From Halomonas qaidamensis (GTDB lineage Bacteria; Pseudomonadota; Gammaproteobacteria; Pseudomonadales; Halomonadaceae): a stretch of DNA of 64,000 bases. Shown here in pieces: positions 47,522 through 57,086 of this stretch. The notes beneath the pieces were generated by a model that ran no database searches, had not been told where the DNA came from, and saw only the letters and a program-made list of their open reading frames with translations. The position numbers were made by a program, and so were the translations under genes. The stretch is taken from positions 992,001 to 1,056,000 of the forward strand of contig NZ_CP080627.1 of assembly GCF_025917315.1 (NCBI RefSeq). The letters run 5' to 3'. Each line of letters opens with the position of its first letter. Position 1 is the stretch's first letter.

Positions 47522-48562
47522 TTAACTTTTTGATGTTTTAGTGTCGGTTTTTTGGCGCAGCATTCGGTAACTGTAAAGAATAAAGAGAGGCGCCCCTACT
47601 GCCAAATAAAGGTGATAGCTCACCAGTCGCCACACTAAGACGGCTGCTGCGGCCTGCTCACGCTCCATTAAGGGTAGCAACAAACTGCCAACCCCCACTT
47701 CAGCAGCTCCTGCGCCGCCGGGAAGAAAGCTAAGCTGGCTAGCCGCCATGGCCAGCATTTGGGTTAAAAATGTCCACATCCAATCGGCATGGCCATCCAC
47801 GCCTAGCACCGCTATATAGAGCAAGCTATAGCGCATTAACCAATGCGCTGTGGTCAGCAGCATCATCGCGAGTAGTGTTGTGCGTGGAAGTGCGAGGGTG
47901 GCTTTGAGTGCATGTCGGCATCGTAATAAACGGCGTGTTAGCCAGCGCCGTCGATAACGGCTTGGCCAGACTGTTATAACGCCGCCTGCACGCAGCAGGC
48001 TTGGCAAATAGTACATAACAACACTGACCAGCGTAGCCATGAATGCTAAACCGACGAGCGCCCACTGTACTAGGGACTGATGCGGCCACTGGGTGTCGCT
48101 AACCAGTGAAAAAAGCACCAAGCCGCTCAGCATGGCGAGAAAGAACAGCAAGTCGCAGCCCTGGTCAATCAAGAACACTGCCGCCCCTTTGGCGGGAGGT
48201 AAGCCGCGCCGTGCGAGTAGTAACAGCAGAGTAGCTGCGCCGCCACTCCCTCCTGGTGTAGCGCATAGTGCAAACTTAGACGCTAGCTCGATCCCCAGTG
48301 CGCCACGTTGGCCGAGTTGACCCGCTCGGCCGTCTAGCATTAGTCGCAGTCTTGCTGCATTCAGGTTCCAACACAGAAACGCCAGTAGCAGCATTAACAG
48401 CACTAACTCGAAGGGAAACTTTTTAATACGCTGCAGCGCCTCAACGCCGCCTAGCCAAGTGGTAAGCACTAGTGGGATTAAGAGCGCCCCAGCCAGCATA
48501 AAACCATGCAGCGGGCGAAAACGTAGCAGCCGTTGAGGCTTAGTGGTGGTGGGCGAGGGCAT
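47522..48562 (-). CDS. Membrane protein of the LPG-synthase-TM (AglD/MprF N-terminal) family
   Basis: 346-aa integral membrane protein with about eight hydrophobic helices. It has the family pattern: basic cytoplasmic loops, a T-P-G-G-S-G-G-A-A motif (about residue 95-105), and F-L-P-G-G-A-G-A-A-E-V-G near the C-terminus. Members resemble the flippase half of MprF and may move lipids across the membrane. Start ATG 48562 overlaps the upstream glycosyltransferase by 23 bp, so the pair is co-translated and probably acts in one lipid- or glycan-modifying step (inference). Confidence 0.8.
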   Translation of the reverse strand: MPSPTTTKPQRLLRFRPLHGFMLAGALLIPLVLTTWLGGVEALQRIKKFPFELVLLMLLLAFLCWNLNAARLRLMLDGRAGQLGQRGALGIELASKFALCATPGGSGGAATLLLLLARRGLPPAKGAAVFLIDQGCDLLFFLAMLSGLVLFSLVSDTQWPHQSLVQWALVGLAFMATLVSVVMYYLPSLLRAGGVITVWPSRYRRRWLTRRLLRCRHALKATLALPRTTLLAMMLLTTAHWLMRYSLLYIAVLGVDGHADWMWTFLTQMLAMAASQLSFLPGGAGAAEVGVGSLLLPLMEREQAAAAVLVWRLVSYHLYLAVGAPLFILYSYRMLRQKTDTKTSKS

Positions 48563-49658
48563 TGGGCCGTTCAATATTGCAAAGGTCGATGTAGTGCTCA
48601 AGTAGTGACTGGATAACGTTATCCCAACTGAACAGACGTTCGACATAATGACGGGCATAACGGCCGCTGGCGACAATGTCGTTGCTGAACAGGACTGTGC
48701 AAGCTTCAGCCATGGCGCTTGGGTCGAGGGGTTGGCACAGTATGCCTGCGCCTAGCGGCACATTTTCAGCCAGCGCACCGGCTCTTGCTCCTACAACAGG
48801 GATACCGCATGCCATCGCTTCTTGAGCGATTAGACCAAATGTTTCGCGGGTGCCTGCATGCAGCAGGGCATCGCTACTGGCCAGTGCTTTCGCCACCTCG
48901 TGCGCGCCACAGCAGCGATCCACGACAGTGACATTGTTGGGTACCTGATGGGGCATGCCAGGCCCCATCAGCAATAAATGATAATGGCTGCCGAGTTGGC
49001 GCATCGTTGCAAGTAGCACATCAATATTTTTCTCGCGGGAATTACGTCCCACAAAGATCAGCAGTTTTTTATCACTGGGTATACCCATGCCTTGACGGAA
49101 AGAGGGGTCACGCTGCTGGGGGTGGAAATGGTTTAAATCGACCCCTAATGGCTGTACGCGAACGTTATCGACTCCCCACTCTCTTAAGCGATTCGCCATA
49201 GCGTTACAGGGGGCTAACACGCTATCAAATTGGCAGTAGAGGTCTTTGACATAGCGCGTTAAGCGTTTCTCAACGTAGCGGCCAAAGCGATCCCCCATTA
49301 AGCGCGGAAGATCTGAGTGATAAAACCCTACCACCGGCACCCCAAGCTTTTGTCCCGCCGCGAGAGCCGCCCACGCCGTTACATAGGGGTCACCCGCCTC
49401 GATAAGGTCTGGCTTAAGATCAATCAACGCATCACGCCAGTGTGACCCTCTCAGTGGGAACCGATACCCCTGACCCAAGGGGAGGTGCAATGCGGGTAAG
49501 GTGTGGTGATCGCCAAGACTATCTCGCTCCGATCCTGGCACCAGCAAGCTGGTACGCAGGTGGGGAGTCCCAGATAAAACACGGTGCTTGGCTTGTAAAT
49601 AGGTGCGTACACCGCCGCTAGCGGGGGCATAAAACATCGTCACATCTGCGATGTGCAA
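48540..49658 (-). CDS. GT4-family glycosyltransferase
   Basis: 372-aa group-1 (GT4, GT-B fold) glycosyltransferase. The N-terminal acceptor half starts near A-P-A-S-G-G-V-R-T-Y. The C-terminal nucleotide-sugar half shows I-F-V-G-R-N-S-R-E-K-N and the retaining E-x7-E motif in E-T-F-G-L-I-A-Q-E. The start is TTG 49658 behind TTTGGAGG, spaced 5 nt; a TTG 18 bp upstream is less likely. The overlap with the LPG-synthase-TM gene suggests a shared substrate such as a membrane glycolipid, but donor and acceptor cannot be read. Confidence 0.85.
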   Translation of the reverse strand: MHIADVTMFYAPASGGVRTYLQAKHRVLSGTPHLRTSLLVPGSERDSLGDHHTLPALHLPLGQGYRFPLRGSHWRDALIDLKPDLIEAGDPYVTAWAALAAGQKLGVPVVGFYHSDLPRLMGDRFGRYVEKRLTRYVKDLYCQFDSVLAPCNAMANRLREWGVDNVRVQPLGVDLNHFHPQQRDPSFRQGMGIPSDKKLLIFVGRNSREKNIDVLLATMRQLGSHYHLLLMGPGMPHQVPNNVTVVDRCCGAHEVAKALASSDALLHAGTRETFGLIAQEAMACGIPVVGARAGALAENVPLGAGILCQPLDPSAMAEACTVLFSNDIVASGRYARHYVERLFSWDNVIQSLLEHYIDLCNIERPNALAHHH

Positions 49659-49843
49659 GCGAACCTCCAAATCCAAAAAGCGTCACTGCTTCACCATAAG
49701 GGAGAAATAAGTCAATTCAGCGACAGCTTAGCTAGGTCGTTGATTACCCGCTCATCTGTGTTAACTCCCCATCAAACTGCATGCTGTTGAAACGCTTTCG
49801 CTCGTCTCATTGCTTGACACATGTCGTGGGAAGATTAATATAA

Positions 49844-49883
49844 CATCCATATGGATGGTATATGGAGTTATATTGGATGTATT
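49844..49883 (+). promoter_or_regulatory. Operator-like palindrome and 11-bp direct repeats
   Basis: Perfect palindrome CATCCATATGGATG (49844-49857). From its right half, ATGGATGGTAT (49851), ATGGAGTTATA (49862) and TTGGATGTATT (49873) repeat at exactly 11-bp steps. Tandem half-sites one helical turn apart fit a ribbon-helix-helix operator, and the RHH gene starts 67 bp further. Confidence 0.6.
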
Positions 49884-49949
49884 TGCAGGTATTTTAAAAT
49901 GGTTTTGAGCTACTCTTGCCTGGAGAGTGGGCGCAACGAGGAATGACAC

Positions 49950-50366
49950 ATGAGCGTGCATGAACTACGCCGTAAGTCCGGCGATTCCAGCGAAAAAATC
50001 ACCATTAACCTTGGGGTGGTCGACCTGGGGCAAATCGACTTGTTGGTTCAAGAGGGGTTTTATTCAAACCGTACTGACCTAATACGCACGGCCATTCGTA
50101 ACCAATTGGCGACACATGCTGAAGTGGTTAAGCAAACCATAACCCGCAAGGCGTTCGTGCTAGGGCTTGAACACTACACTCGAGGGGACTTGGAGGCGCT
50201 GCAGTCGGCAGGTGAAAAGCTGCAGATTCAAGTGCTGGGGATGGCCAGCATTGCTGACGATGTAACGCCAGAGCTTGCCCGTGCCACAATTGAATCGGTG
50301 GTGGTGCTAGGTGCCCTACATGCTAGCAAAGCGGTGAAGGCCGCGTTGGCAGACCGAACTCACTGA
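49950..50366 (+). CDS. Ribbon-helix-helix (CopG-type) regulator
   Basis: 138-aa protein. Its N-terminal 50 residues carry an RHH DNA-binding motif: strand K-I-T-I-N-L-G-V, a first helix beginning D-L-G-Q-I-D-L-L, then F-Y-S-N-R-T-D-L-I-R-T-A-I-R. The remaining 80 residues are helical and of unknown role, probably a sensor or oligomer domain. The PHB-depolymerase-like gene follows 38 bp later on the same strand, so they form a pair. The repeats at 49844-49883 are its probable operator (inference). Confidence 0.82.
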   Translation: MSVHELRRKSGDSSEKITINLGVVDLGQIDLLVQEGFYSNRTDLIRTAIRNQLATHAEVVKQTITRKAFVLGLEHYTRGDLEALQSAGEKLQIQVLGMASIADDVTPELARATIESVVVLGALHASKAVKAALADRTH

Positions 50367-50404
50367 ATGACTTTTAACCGCTAAGCGGAAGTAGGATGTT
50401 AACC

Positions 50405-51541
50405 ATGATTGGCGCCACCATGAATAAGCGAATGGAAGAAGCGACGCGGCTGACGCGCGCAGGCAAGTTGCATGAAGCCATGGCACTTCTCCAGGGCGCA
50501 ATACCTGAGTCGAATGGGGAAGAAGCGCCAGTCAAGCCCTACCAGGGTGGCAATATCTTTGAGGGAACCTGTGAGGTTGTCGACGAAGACGGTACTGTAT
50601 CGAAATCAAGGCCAGCATCGAGAGCCTCATCGTCTGCATGTGGTCACGGCCGGAAAGCCAGCGCGGGCGCGTTTACGGCTGGGCGTTTTTCTAATCATGT
50701 TGGCTCGCGTGATTACAAGCTGTATATCCCCAGTGGCTATAAGGGGCAGGCATTACCGCTAGTGGTTATGCTGCACGGCTGCACACAGAATCCCGATGAC
50801 TTTGCGGCTGGAACCAGCATGAATCAGCTGGCTGATACGCAGCAATTCTGCGTGCTCTATCCTGCTCAGCCGATCAGTGCTAATCATTCGAAATGCTGGA
50901 ACTGGTTCAAAGCGGAAGACCAGCAGCGCGAAGGAGGAGAGCCTTCGATTCTAGCGGGTATGGCTCGCCACGTTATTGATACGCATGGGCTCGATGCGAG
51001 CCGAGTTTACGTGGCAGGGCTCTCGGCGGGGGCGGCCATGGCGACGACGCTGGCGATGACCTATCCGGATCTGTTTGCAGCGGTAGGTGTTCACTCTGGG
51101 CTGCCCCACGGTGTCGCAAAAAGCCTTCCCGACGCGCTGAGTGTTATGCAAGGAGGCACAGGGCCACTTGGTAATAGGGGTAAAAAGCCAGAGGCCGAAT
51201 GGGCATCAGATGTGCCCGCTATTATCTTTCATGGCGACCGCGACACCACCGTGCACCCCAATAATGCGGATCGCGTTGCCGCCCAATACGGTGCATTGCG
51301 TCCAGCAGAGGGTGCCTATAAGCCAATGGTAGAGAAGGGAAAAGCCGCCACTGGTCATGCCTACACGCGTACCACGCATTATGATTCAGCGGGCAAGCCA
51401 CGCCTGGAGCAGTGGAAGATCCATGGAGCAGGCCACGCCTGGTCCGGGGGGAGCGTGAAGGGTAGCTATACAGATCCTAAAGGCCCTAATGCCACGCAGG
51501 AAATGCTGCGCTTTTTCGTGCAGCATCAGCAGCCTAGCTAA
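50405..51541 (+). CDS. PHB-depolymerase-type esterase
   Basis: 378-aa alpha/beta hydrolase of the poly(3-hydroxybutyrate) depolymerase / LpqC family. A short N-terminal helical region (M-N-K-R-M-E-E-A-T-R-L-T-R-A-G-K) precedes a variable linker and the catalytic domain from about residue 100. The oxyanion region is L-H-G-C-T-Q-N-P, the lipase box G-L-S-A-G-A-A (Ser207 of this start), and the histidine lies in H-G-A-G-H-A-W-S-G-G. No signal peptide is evident. The start could also be ATG 50396 or 50420; 50405 has TAGGA 8 nt upstream. Esterase activity on polymer, rather than small esters, is unproven. Confidence 0.82.
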   Translation: MIGATMNKRMEEATRLTRAGKLHEAMALLQGAIPESNGEEAPVKPYQGGNIFEGTCEVVDEDGTVSKSRPASRASSSACGHGRKASAGAFTAGRFSNHVGSRDYKLYIPSGYKGQALPLVVMLHGCTQNPDDFAAGTSMNQLADTQQFCVLYPAQPISANHSKCWNWFKAEDQQREGGEPSILAGMARHVIDTHGLDASRVYVAGLSAGAAMATTLAMTYPDLFAAVGVHSGLPHGVAKSLPDALSVMQGGTGPLGNRGKKPEAEWASDVPAIIFHGDRDTTVHPNNADRVAAQYGALRPAEGAYKPMVEKGKAATGHAYTRTTHYDSAGKPRLEQWKIHGAGHAWSGGSVKGSYTDPKGPNATQEMLRFFVQHQQPS

Positions 51542-51569
51542 AGGTAATGGGTTTTTATTGCCTGGAAAA

Positions 51570-51603
51570 AACAACAACGGCACCTTTAGGGCGCCGTTGT
51601 TGT
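51570..51603. terminator. Bidirectional terminator between esterase and rnb
   Basis: ACAACAACGGCACC-TTTAG-GGCGCCGTTGTTGT, about 14-bp stem with one mismatch, flanked by A-runs and T-runs. It lies between convergent genes. Confidence 0.75.
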
Positions 51604-51649
51604 TTACCTAACCAGTTATCTAGCCGGTTTTCTAACAAGTTTCTATAGT

Positions 51650-51681
51650 TAGTTTATATAGAAGGTTTATATATAGAAGGT
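51650..51681. repeat. Short AT-rich tandem repeat near rnb 3' end
   Basis: GTTTATATAGAAG followed directly by GTTTATATATAGAAG, just beyond the RNase II stop. Probably slippage-derived; no function seen. Confidence 0.6.
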
Positions 51682-51682
51682 T

Positions 51683-53623
51683 TTACGCCGTCGGCTTTGC
51701 TACCAGCGAACGGGTTTCTTCGCGGGCTTCTGTTAGCGCAACGCGCACGTTGTCACCTAACTTGTAGCGCTCTTCGCCTTCAATCTGAATGCGGCCCTCT
51801 TTATCATCAATGACCACTTTGGTTCGATCACTGTGCATCAGCGGAGCGGGTACGAAGGCGGTAGCACCGTTTTCCAGCAGGCGTACTCGCATGCCGCCAC
51901 GATTGATCGCCATGATCTCCGCATCGAAGGCGTCCTGGTTCTGAGCGGCCGGCGTTAAGTAGCGTACGTAGAGCCAATCTTTTACGTCGCGCTCTGCCAT
52001 ACGGTTCAGGCGGCGACGCTCAGTGAGCTGCTCAGTGAGCTGCTGGCTGGCTTCCGCAGGTGCTTGTTCACCTTTAAGCACGCGCTTAATCAAGCGGTGG
52101 TTGACCATGTCGCCGTACTTACGAATAGGCGAGGTCCAGGTGGCGTAAGCCGGTAACCCTAGGCCGAAGTGCGGGCCAGGTTGAGCCGACATGCTGGTGA
52201 AGCCTTGGAAGCGACGCAGACGTGCGTCCAGCCAGGCATCATCACGGCTTTCAAGGGCACGCTTTAGCTCTTTGTAGTGAGCCAGCTCAGTCAGTGCTTC
52301 CTGGGCGACCTCGATTTCCTGAGTTGCCAAGAATTCTTGGGCAGATTCGGCTTTTTCAGGCTCAAAGGCGCGGTGTACATTAAAGATACCGTGGCCGATA
52401 TGCTTGGCGAGGAAATCCGCACAGCACGCGTTGGCGGCAATCATCGACTCTTCAATCATACGGTTGGCGATGCGGCGATCTTCGGTACGAATGCCCAGTA
52501 CGTTGCCTGCCTCGTCCAGATCGAAAACATAGTCCGGACGATCTTTAAATACCAGGGCATGCTCGTTGCGCCAAGCGGTCCGTGCCTCAGTCAAATCACG
52601 CAGTGCTTTCAGCTGCTCAGCGATATTGTCGGCGGGAGCCCAGTCACCTTGACCTTCAATCCAATCGGAAACGCGGTCATAAACTAGTTTGGCGTGAGAT
52701 TTTACGTTAGCCGCAAAAAAGCGGTAATCACCCAGGCTGCCGTCGGCATTAATATCTAACGAGCAAGCAAGGGCAGGGCGTTCTTGGCCTTCCCATAGCG
52801 AGCAAAGGTCGTCCGCCAGCTGTTCCGGTAGCATCGTTACGTTCTGGCCGGGTAGATAGACCGTGAAAGCACGGGTACGCGCTTCAAGGTCGGCCGCATG
52901 GCCTTCTTCAACGTAGGCCGTTGGGTCAGCGATGGCAACGCTCAGTCGCCAACCGCCGCTTTCCAGCGCTTCTACGTGTAGCGCGTCGTCCATGTCGCGA
53001 GTTTTTTCACCATCGATGGTGAAGAAGGGCTGCGCGGTGAGGTCTTCACGGGTTAAACCCTCATCATGCAGTGGCCATTCGGTGCCGGCGTCTGGGCACT
53101 CCTGTTCCAGCGCATGGCGGGCGAGAGTGACGCGCCACGGAACGGTGGGATCATCGGACTTAGCCACCAGTTCGTCAATTTGTGTGAAAAAGCCGCGATC
53201 ATTCTCTTTCAGCGGGTGGCGTACTAGCCGCGCGACAACCCAGTCGCCATCAGCAATGGTCGTTTCATCCAGGCTGTTCTTGATGCGCGCCTTCAGCACG
53301 TTGCGAATCGACGGATGGTCGGGCACAACGGCTAAACGGTCTTCGCGCTTCTGAACACGGGCAACAAAGCGGTCAAGCCCAGCTTCAATAAGCTTTTCAG
53401 GCTCAACGGACTTTTTATCGCCGTTTTCATGAATCACTGCCTCGACGCGGTCGCCGTGCAGTACCTGCTTCATGGCGGGGGGCGGCACGAAATAGGATTC
53501 ACCGCTATCGGTTTCAAGAAAACCGAATCCTTTTTCGGTGGCTTTAATCACCCCTTCAGCGCGTGGGGTGGTGTCACGGATCTGTTGCTTAAGCTGGGCA
53601 AGCAATGAGTTGTTTTGCAGCAT
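51683..53623 (-). CDS. rnb: Exoribonuclease II
   Basis: 646-aa 3'-to-5' exoribonuclease of the RNR family. Cold-shock domains 1 and 2 lie at about 20-165. The catalytic RNB domain has the metal-binding cluster I-D-G-E-K-T-R-D-M-D-D-A-L (four aspartates equivalent to E. coli Asp201-Asp210), and an S1 domain makes up the last 90 residues. Length matches RNase II (644) rather than RNase R. ATG 53623 is the family-like start; the frame is open upstream to 53683. Confidence 0.95.
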   Translation of the reverse strand: MLQNNSLLAQLKQQIRDTTPRAEGVIKATEKGFGFLETDSGESYFVPPPAMKQVLHGDRVEAVIHENGDKKSVEPEKLIEAGLDRFVARVQKREDRLAVVPDHPSIRNVLKARIKNSLDETTIADGDWVVARLVRHPLKENDRGFFTQIDELVAKSDDPTVPWRVTLARHALEQECPDAGTEWPLHDEGLTREDLTAQPFFTIDGEKTRDMDDALHVEALESGGWRLSVAIADPTAYVEEGHAADLEARTRAFTVYLPGQNVTMLPEQLADDLCSLWEGQERPALACSLDINADGSLGDYRFFAANVKSHAKLVYDRVSDWIEGQGDWAPADNIAEQLKALRDLTEARTAWRNEHALVFKDRPDYVFDLDEAGNVLGIRTEDRRIANRMIEESMIAANACCADFLAKHIGHGIFNVHRAFEPEKAESAQEFLATQEIEVAQEALTELAHYKELKRALESRDDAWLDARLRRFQGFTSMSAQPGPHFGLGLPAYATWTSPIRKYGDMVNHRLIKRVLKGEQAPAEASQQLTEQLTERRRLNRMAERDVKDWLYVRYLTPAAQNQDAFDAEIMAINRGGMRVRLLENGATAFVPAPLMHSDRTKVVIDDKEGRIQIEGEERYKLGDNVRVALTEAREETRSLVAKPTA

Positions 53624-53819
53624 GTGTTCAATCAGTTGGCGAGAGTAGCCTGCCACTATACGGATTCCTAAAGGCTGCGCCAATTATCCCCTGAAGGAAG
53701 TCGGGCCACCATTGGCAGGTCAATGACTTACCCGTGCCTAGCTAAATCGGTTAAGCTCGAAAATAAACATAAAACCCCACTTCTTCCTAGCCTCTCTACT
53801 TTTTAAAAAGGAGTGCACC

Positions 53820-54617
53820 ATGACATCACGCCTTATCGTTTCCGACCTTGACGGTACGCTGTTAGGCAGCGACCACCGGCTGCATGAAAGCACGATTGAG
53901 GTGTTGAGGGCGCTTGTAATGCAAGGCCATCATGTCGCGCTGGCTTCTGGCCGCCACTATCACGATATGCGGGTGTTTCGCGATCAGTTGGATATCCCGA
54001 TCCATTTGATCAGTACCAACGGGGCGTATACTCATGACCCTGCTGGCACGCTGTTGAGCGCGACGCATCTTGAACCAGCCCATGCCGAAACACTTATTCA
54101 GCTGCCGCGCCCGCCTCAGGTGCGGCTCAGCCTTTACCGCGAAAACGGTTGGCATGTCGATGCCGAGGCACCACATCTACTGTCATTACATGCGTCGACC
54201 GGCTTTACTTATGAGGTCGTGCCGCCGGAAGAGATGGATGCCAAGGGGGTTGGTAAAGTGCTCTATCTGGGTGACCCAGATTCATTAGCGCAACTGGAAG
54301 TTCAGGCCCATCAAGCACATGGGCAGGGGTTGCATATTACTTACTCCACTGCGGACGCTCTGGAAATTATGGCCGGTGGCGTCAATAAAGGCGTGGCCTT
54401 AACGGCGCTGCTGGAAACGTTAAAGCTGACACCGGCAGAGTGTTTGGCTTTTGGCGATAACCTAAACGACATTGAAATGCTTAACTTGGCAGGGGAGGCT
54501 CAGGTAATGGCCAATGCCCACCCGGCACTATTTGATCGTATAAAGGGGGCTGAACGTATCGGCCACCATGGCGAAGCAGCCGTTGCCGAGTGGCTGAAAC
54601 AGCGCTTTGGGCTGTAA
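53820..54617 (+). CDS. Cof-type HAD-IIB phosphatase
   Basis: 265-aa haloacid-dehalogenase-superfamily hydrolase of subclass IIB. Motif I is V-S-D-L-D-G-T-L-L-G (nucleophile Asp9), motif II A-S-G-R at about 41-44, motif III lysine in G-V-N-K-G-V-A-L, motif IV A-F-G-D-N-L-N-D-I-E-M-L. Such enzymes remove phosphate from sugar phosphates, FMN or other small molecules; the substrate cannot be assigned. It is 120 bp upstream of the GltR-like regulator, on the same strand, perhaps in the same unit. Confidence 0.88.
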   Translation: MTSRLIVSDLDGTLLGSDHRLHESTIEVLRALVMQGHHVALASGRHYHDMRVFRDQLDIPIHLISTNGAYTHDPAGTLLSATHLEPAHAETLIQLPRPPQVRLSLYRENGWHVDAEAPHLLSLHASTGFTYEVVPPEEMDAKGVGKVLYLGDPDSLAQLEVQAHQAHGQGLHITYSTADALEIMAGGVNKGVALTALLETLKLTPAECLAFGDNLNDIEMLNLAGEAQVMANAHPALFDRIKGAERIGHHGEAAVAEWLKQRFGL

Positions 54618-54737
54618 CAAACGCTTCGCGCTGCCACCTTGGTCGATGGCCGCTTGCGATAGGGTGGTCACTCCACCATCATCTAGCCCCGACAACGATA
54701 ATAACGAGTGATAATAACCCAGGGGCGCTTTGCTACC

Positions 54738-55463
54738 ATGACTACCACGCCTGCTACCTTGATGGTCGTTGATGACGACTTGGAAATTCGCGAACTACTG
54801 GCAGACTATTTAGGGCGTCACGGTTATCACGTGTTGACCGCCGACGGGGCGGATTCGCTTTATCAGCAGCTGGCCAAGCAAACGCCAAGCTTGTTGATTG
54901 TTGACGTTATGATGCCGGGAGATGATGGTTTTACCATCTGCCGAGAGCTGCGCAAAACCAGCGACATACCGATTATTATGCTCACCGCCAGTGCTGATGA
55001 TACTGACCGTGTGTTGGGGCTCGAATTAGGCGCTGACGACTATATCGCTAAGCCCTTTAACCCTCGCGAGCTGCTGGCGCGGATTAAAGCGGTGCTGCGC
55101 CGTGCTAGGCCTGTCGCAACGGTCGCGACAGCCCAAGAGGCCCGCTGGGTGCGCTTTGGTGACTGGCAGCTTGACCGCATGACCCGCGAACTCATCGACC
55201 GAGAAGGCATTCGTACCGCACTTTCCGGCGCAGATTTTCAGCTATTACAGGTGTTTCTGGAGCGGCCAGCCACGGTCATTACCCGCGATGATCTCTACAC
55301 ATTGACCCGCGGTCGTGAAGCACCGCCGCTGGATCGCTCGATTGACGTACACGTATGCCGTTTGCGCCAACGCCTGGGGGAAGATGCGCAGCACTCTCAG
55401 CTGATTCGGACCGTGCGAGGGGCTGGCTATGTGCTGACTGCCATGGTTGAACCCGCTTCGTGA
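54738..55463 (+). CDS. gltR: OmpR-type response regulator, GltR-like
   Basis: 241-aa response regulator. Receiver domain (phospho-Asp56 in I-V-D-V-M-M-P, Lys105 in A-K-P-F) is followed by an OmpR/PhoB winged helix (about 140-235, ending R-T-V-R-G-A-G-Y-V-L). Its place next to a sensor kinase and a glucose-type ABC transporter matches GltR of Pseudomonas, which controls glucose uptake. Identity as GltR rests on that synteny. The stop overlaps the kinase GTG by 4 nt. Start ATG 54738; an ATA-type extension to 54708 is less likely. Confidence 0.85.
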   Translation: MTTTPATLMVVDDDLEIRELLADYLGRHGYHVLTADGADSLYQQLAKQTPSLLIVDVMMPGDDGFTICRELRKTSDIPIIMLTASADDTDRVLGLELGADDYIAKPFNPRELLARIKAVLRRARPVATVATAQEARWVRFGDWQLDRMTRELIDREGIRTALSGADFQLLQVFLERPATVITRDDLYTLTRGREAPPLDRSIDVHVCRLRQRLGEDAQHSQLIRTVRGAGYVLTAMVEPAS

Positions 55464-56932
55464 AAGGCGTAAAGCGCAAACTCGCACGCTGGTTACCCAG
55501 CAGTCTACGCGGGCGCTTTGTCATCATCATGATTGCAGGTGTTCTGGCCGCTCAAGCGGCCAGCTATGCGCTATGGACTTCCCAGGTGCGGGCCAGCCAG
55601 CTGGAACAGTTAGATGAGCTTTCTAGCAATATGGCCTTCAGTATTGCCTCGACCATGCGGTTTTTCCGTTCGCTGCCGGTAGATTACCGGCACATTGTAC
55701 TGGATCAGCTGCGTAGCATGGGCGGCACGCGCTTCTTCGTTAGCGTGAATGAGCGGCGTATTCCCGTCGAAGATATTGGCAGCGGCCCGGAAAAAGAGGT
55801 CGTGGTCGACAATGTACGCGCTATCTTGACCCAACAACTCTCCATCGACGATGTAGTGGTGGAGTTTTCCCGCCCGGAAACCTTGCGTGTCTTCAATAAC
55901 GAAGTGCTGCTTTATGATTTACCACCCCGTTGGGGGCAGCACAGTTTGTTAATGGAGCCACTGTCTCCACCGATCTTAGTGGTGCAACTGGAGCTGGCCC
56001 CTGACACCTGGCTTTACGTGGCCACACTGCTGGGCGTACCGGATATTTTTAGCGGCTATCGCTGGCTGTCTGAAGAGCGTTTATTAGTTGGCGTGTTGGT
56101 GCTGCTCAGCGTGTTAGCGCTTTCCCTACTGGGCATTACCAGTGTGACCCGACCGTTGGCAAGGCTCTCAAAAGCGGCACGCCAGTTGGGCGATGACTTG
56201 GATAGTCCGCCACTCAAAGAGAGTGGCCCTAAAGAAGTGGCCGCCACTGCGGCGGCCTTTAACCGGATGCAGCAGCGTATTCGCGAACAGATTGATGAGC
56301 GCGAGCGGCTGTTTTCGGCGATTTCCCATGATCTTAAAACCCCCATTACACGGTTGCGGCTGCGGGCTGAAATGCTCGATGACCCCGTCCAGCGTGTACG
56401 TTTTTGTGCCTCGCTTGATGAATTAAGCGAGCTGGTCAAAGGCGCACTGGCCTCGGTAAAAGGACTGGACCTGCATGAAGAGCCACAACCCACAGATCTT
56501 AACGCGCTGCTGTTGGAGATTGCCGAAGAGCTGCGTATACATGGTGGAGAGGTATCTCTCTGTGGCAGCGTAGTACCACTGACCGTTAAGCCGCTGGCGC
56601 TAAAACGCTGCTTGGCAAACCTGCTTGAGAACGCGGTGTTTTATGGCCAGAAAGCAACCGTCACGCTGGAAGAGCAGGCGGGGATTGTGACGTTGCGCAT
56701 TCATGATAATGGGCCAGGTATTGCTGATACGCAGCTTTCCCGAGTGTTTTCGCCTTTTGTGCGCCTGGAAGCCTCGCGAAGCCGCTACACCGGTGGCAGC
56801 GGCCTAGGGCTTGGCATTGCCAGGCATATTGCCCGCGCCCATGGGGGCGATATTGTCTTATCTAACCATTCAAAAGGGGGGCTGGTGGCCACGTTAACGC
56901 TACCACGCCAAACAAGTATTACAGGTTTGTAA
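55460..56932 (+). CDS. gtrS: Sensor histidine kinase, GtrS-like
   Basis: 490-aa membrane-bound kinase. TM1 is residues about 20-40, a periplasmic sensor domain spans 45-205, TM2 208-228, then HAMP (229-280). HisKA has H290 in F-S-A-I-S-H-D-L-K-T-P, and HATPase_c runs to the end (G-S-G-L-G-L-G-I-A). In Pseudomonas GtrS binds 2-ketogluconate and 6-phosphogluconate and signals to GltR. Start GTG 55460 overlaps the regulator stop. The ABC binding-protein gene follows 154 bp later. Confidence 0.86.
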   Translation: MKGVKRKLARWLPSSLRGRFVIIMIAGVLAAQAASYALWTSQVRASQLEQLDELSSNMAFSIASTMRFFRSLPVDYRHIVLDQLRSMGGTRFFVSVNERRIPVEDIGSGPEKEVVVDNVRAILTQQLSIDDVVVEFSRPETLRVFNNEVLLYDLPPRWGQHSLLMEPLSPPILVVQLELAPDTWLYVATLLGVPDIFSGYRWLSEERLLVGVLVLLSVLALSLLGITSVTRPLARLSKAARQLGDDLDSPPLKESGPKEVAATAAAFNRMQQRIREQIDERERLFSAISHDLKTPITRLRLRAEMLDDPVQRVRFCASLDELSELVKGALASVKGLDLHEEPQPTDLNALLLEIAEELRIHGGEVSLCGSVVPLTVKPLALKRCLANLLENAVFYGQKATVTLEEQAGIVTLRIHDNGPGIADTQLSRVFSPFVRLEASRSRYTGGSGLGLGIARHIARAHGGDIVLSNHSKGGLVATLTLPRQTSITGL

Positions 56933-57086
56933 TAAACCACTAACACTAGTAACAAACTGCCAAGACTATGCAGGACTCGGTAACTCCCGTTGTGTGCCTG
57001 GGTGGCGTACTCTGCTGTGAGTCGTTTGATCGGCCATCAGTCGATACCACAGCGTATCAACACAATAAAAACAGCAGGAGCGAGCC

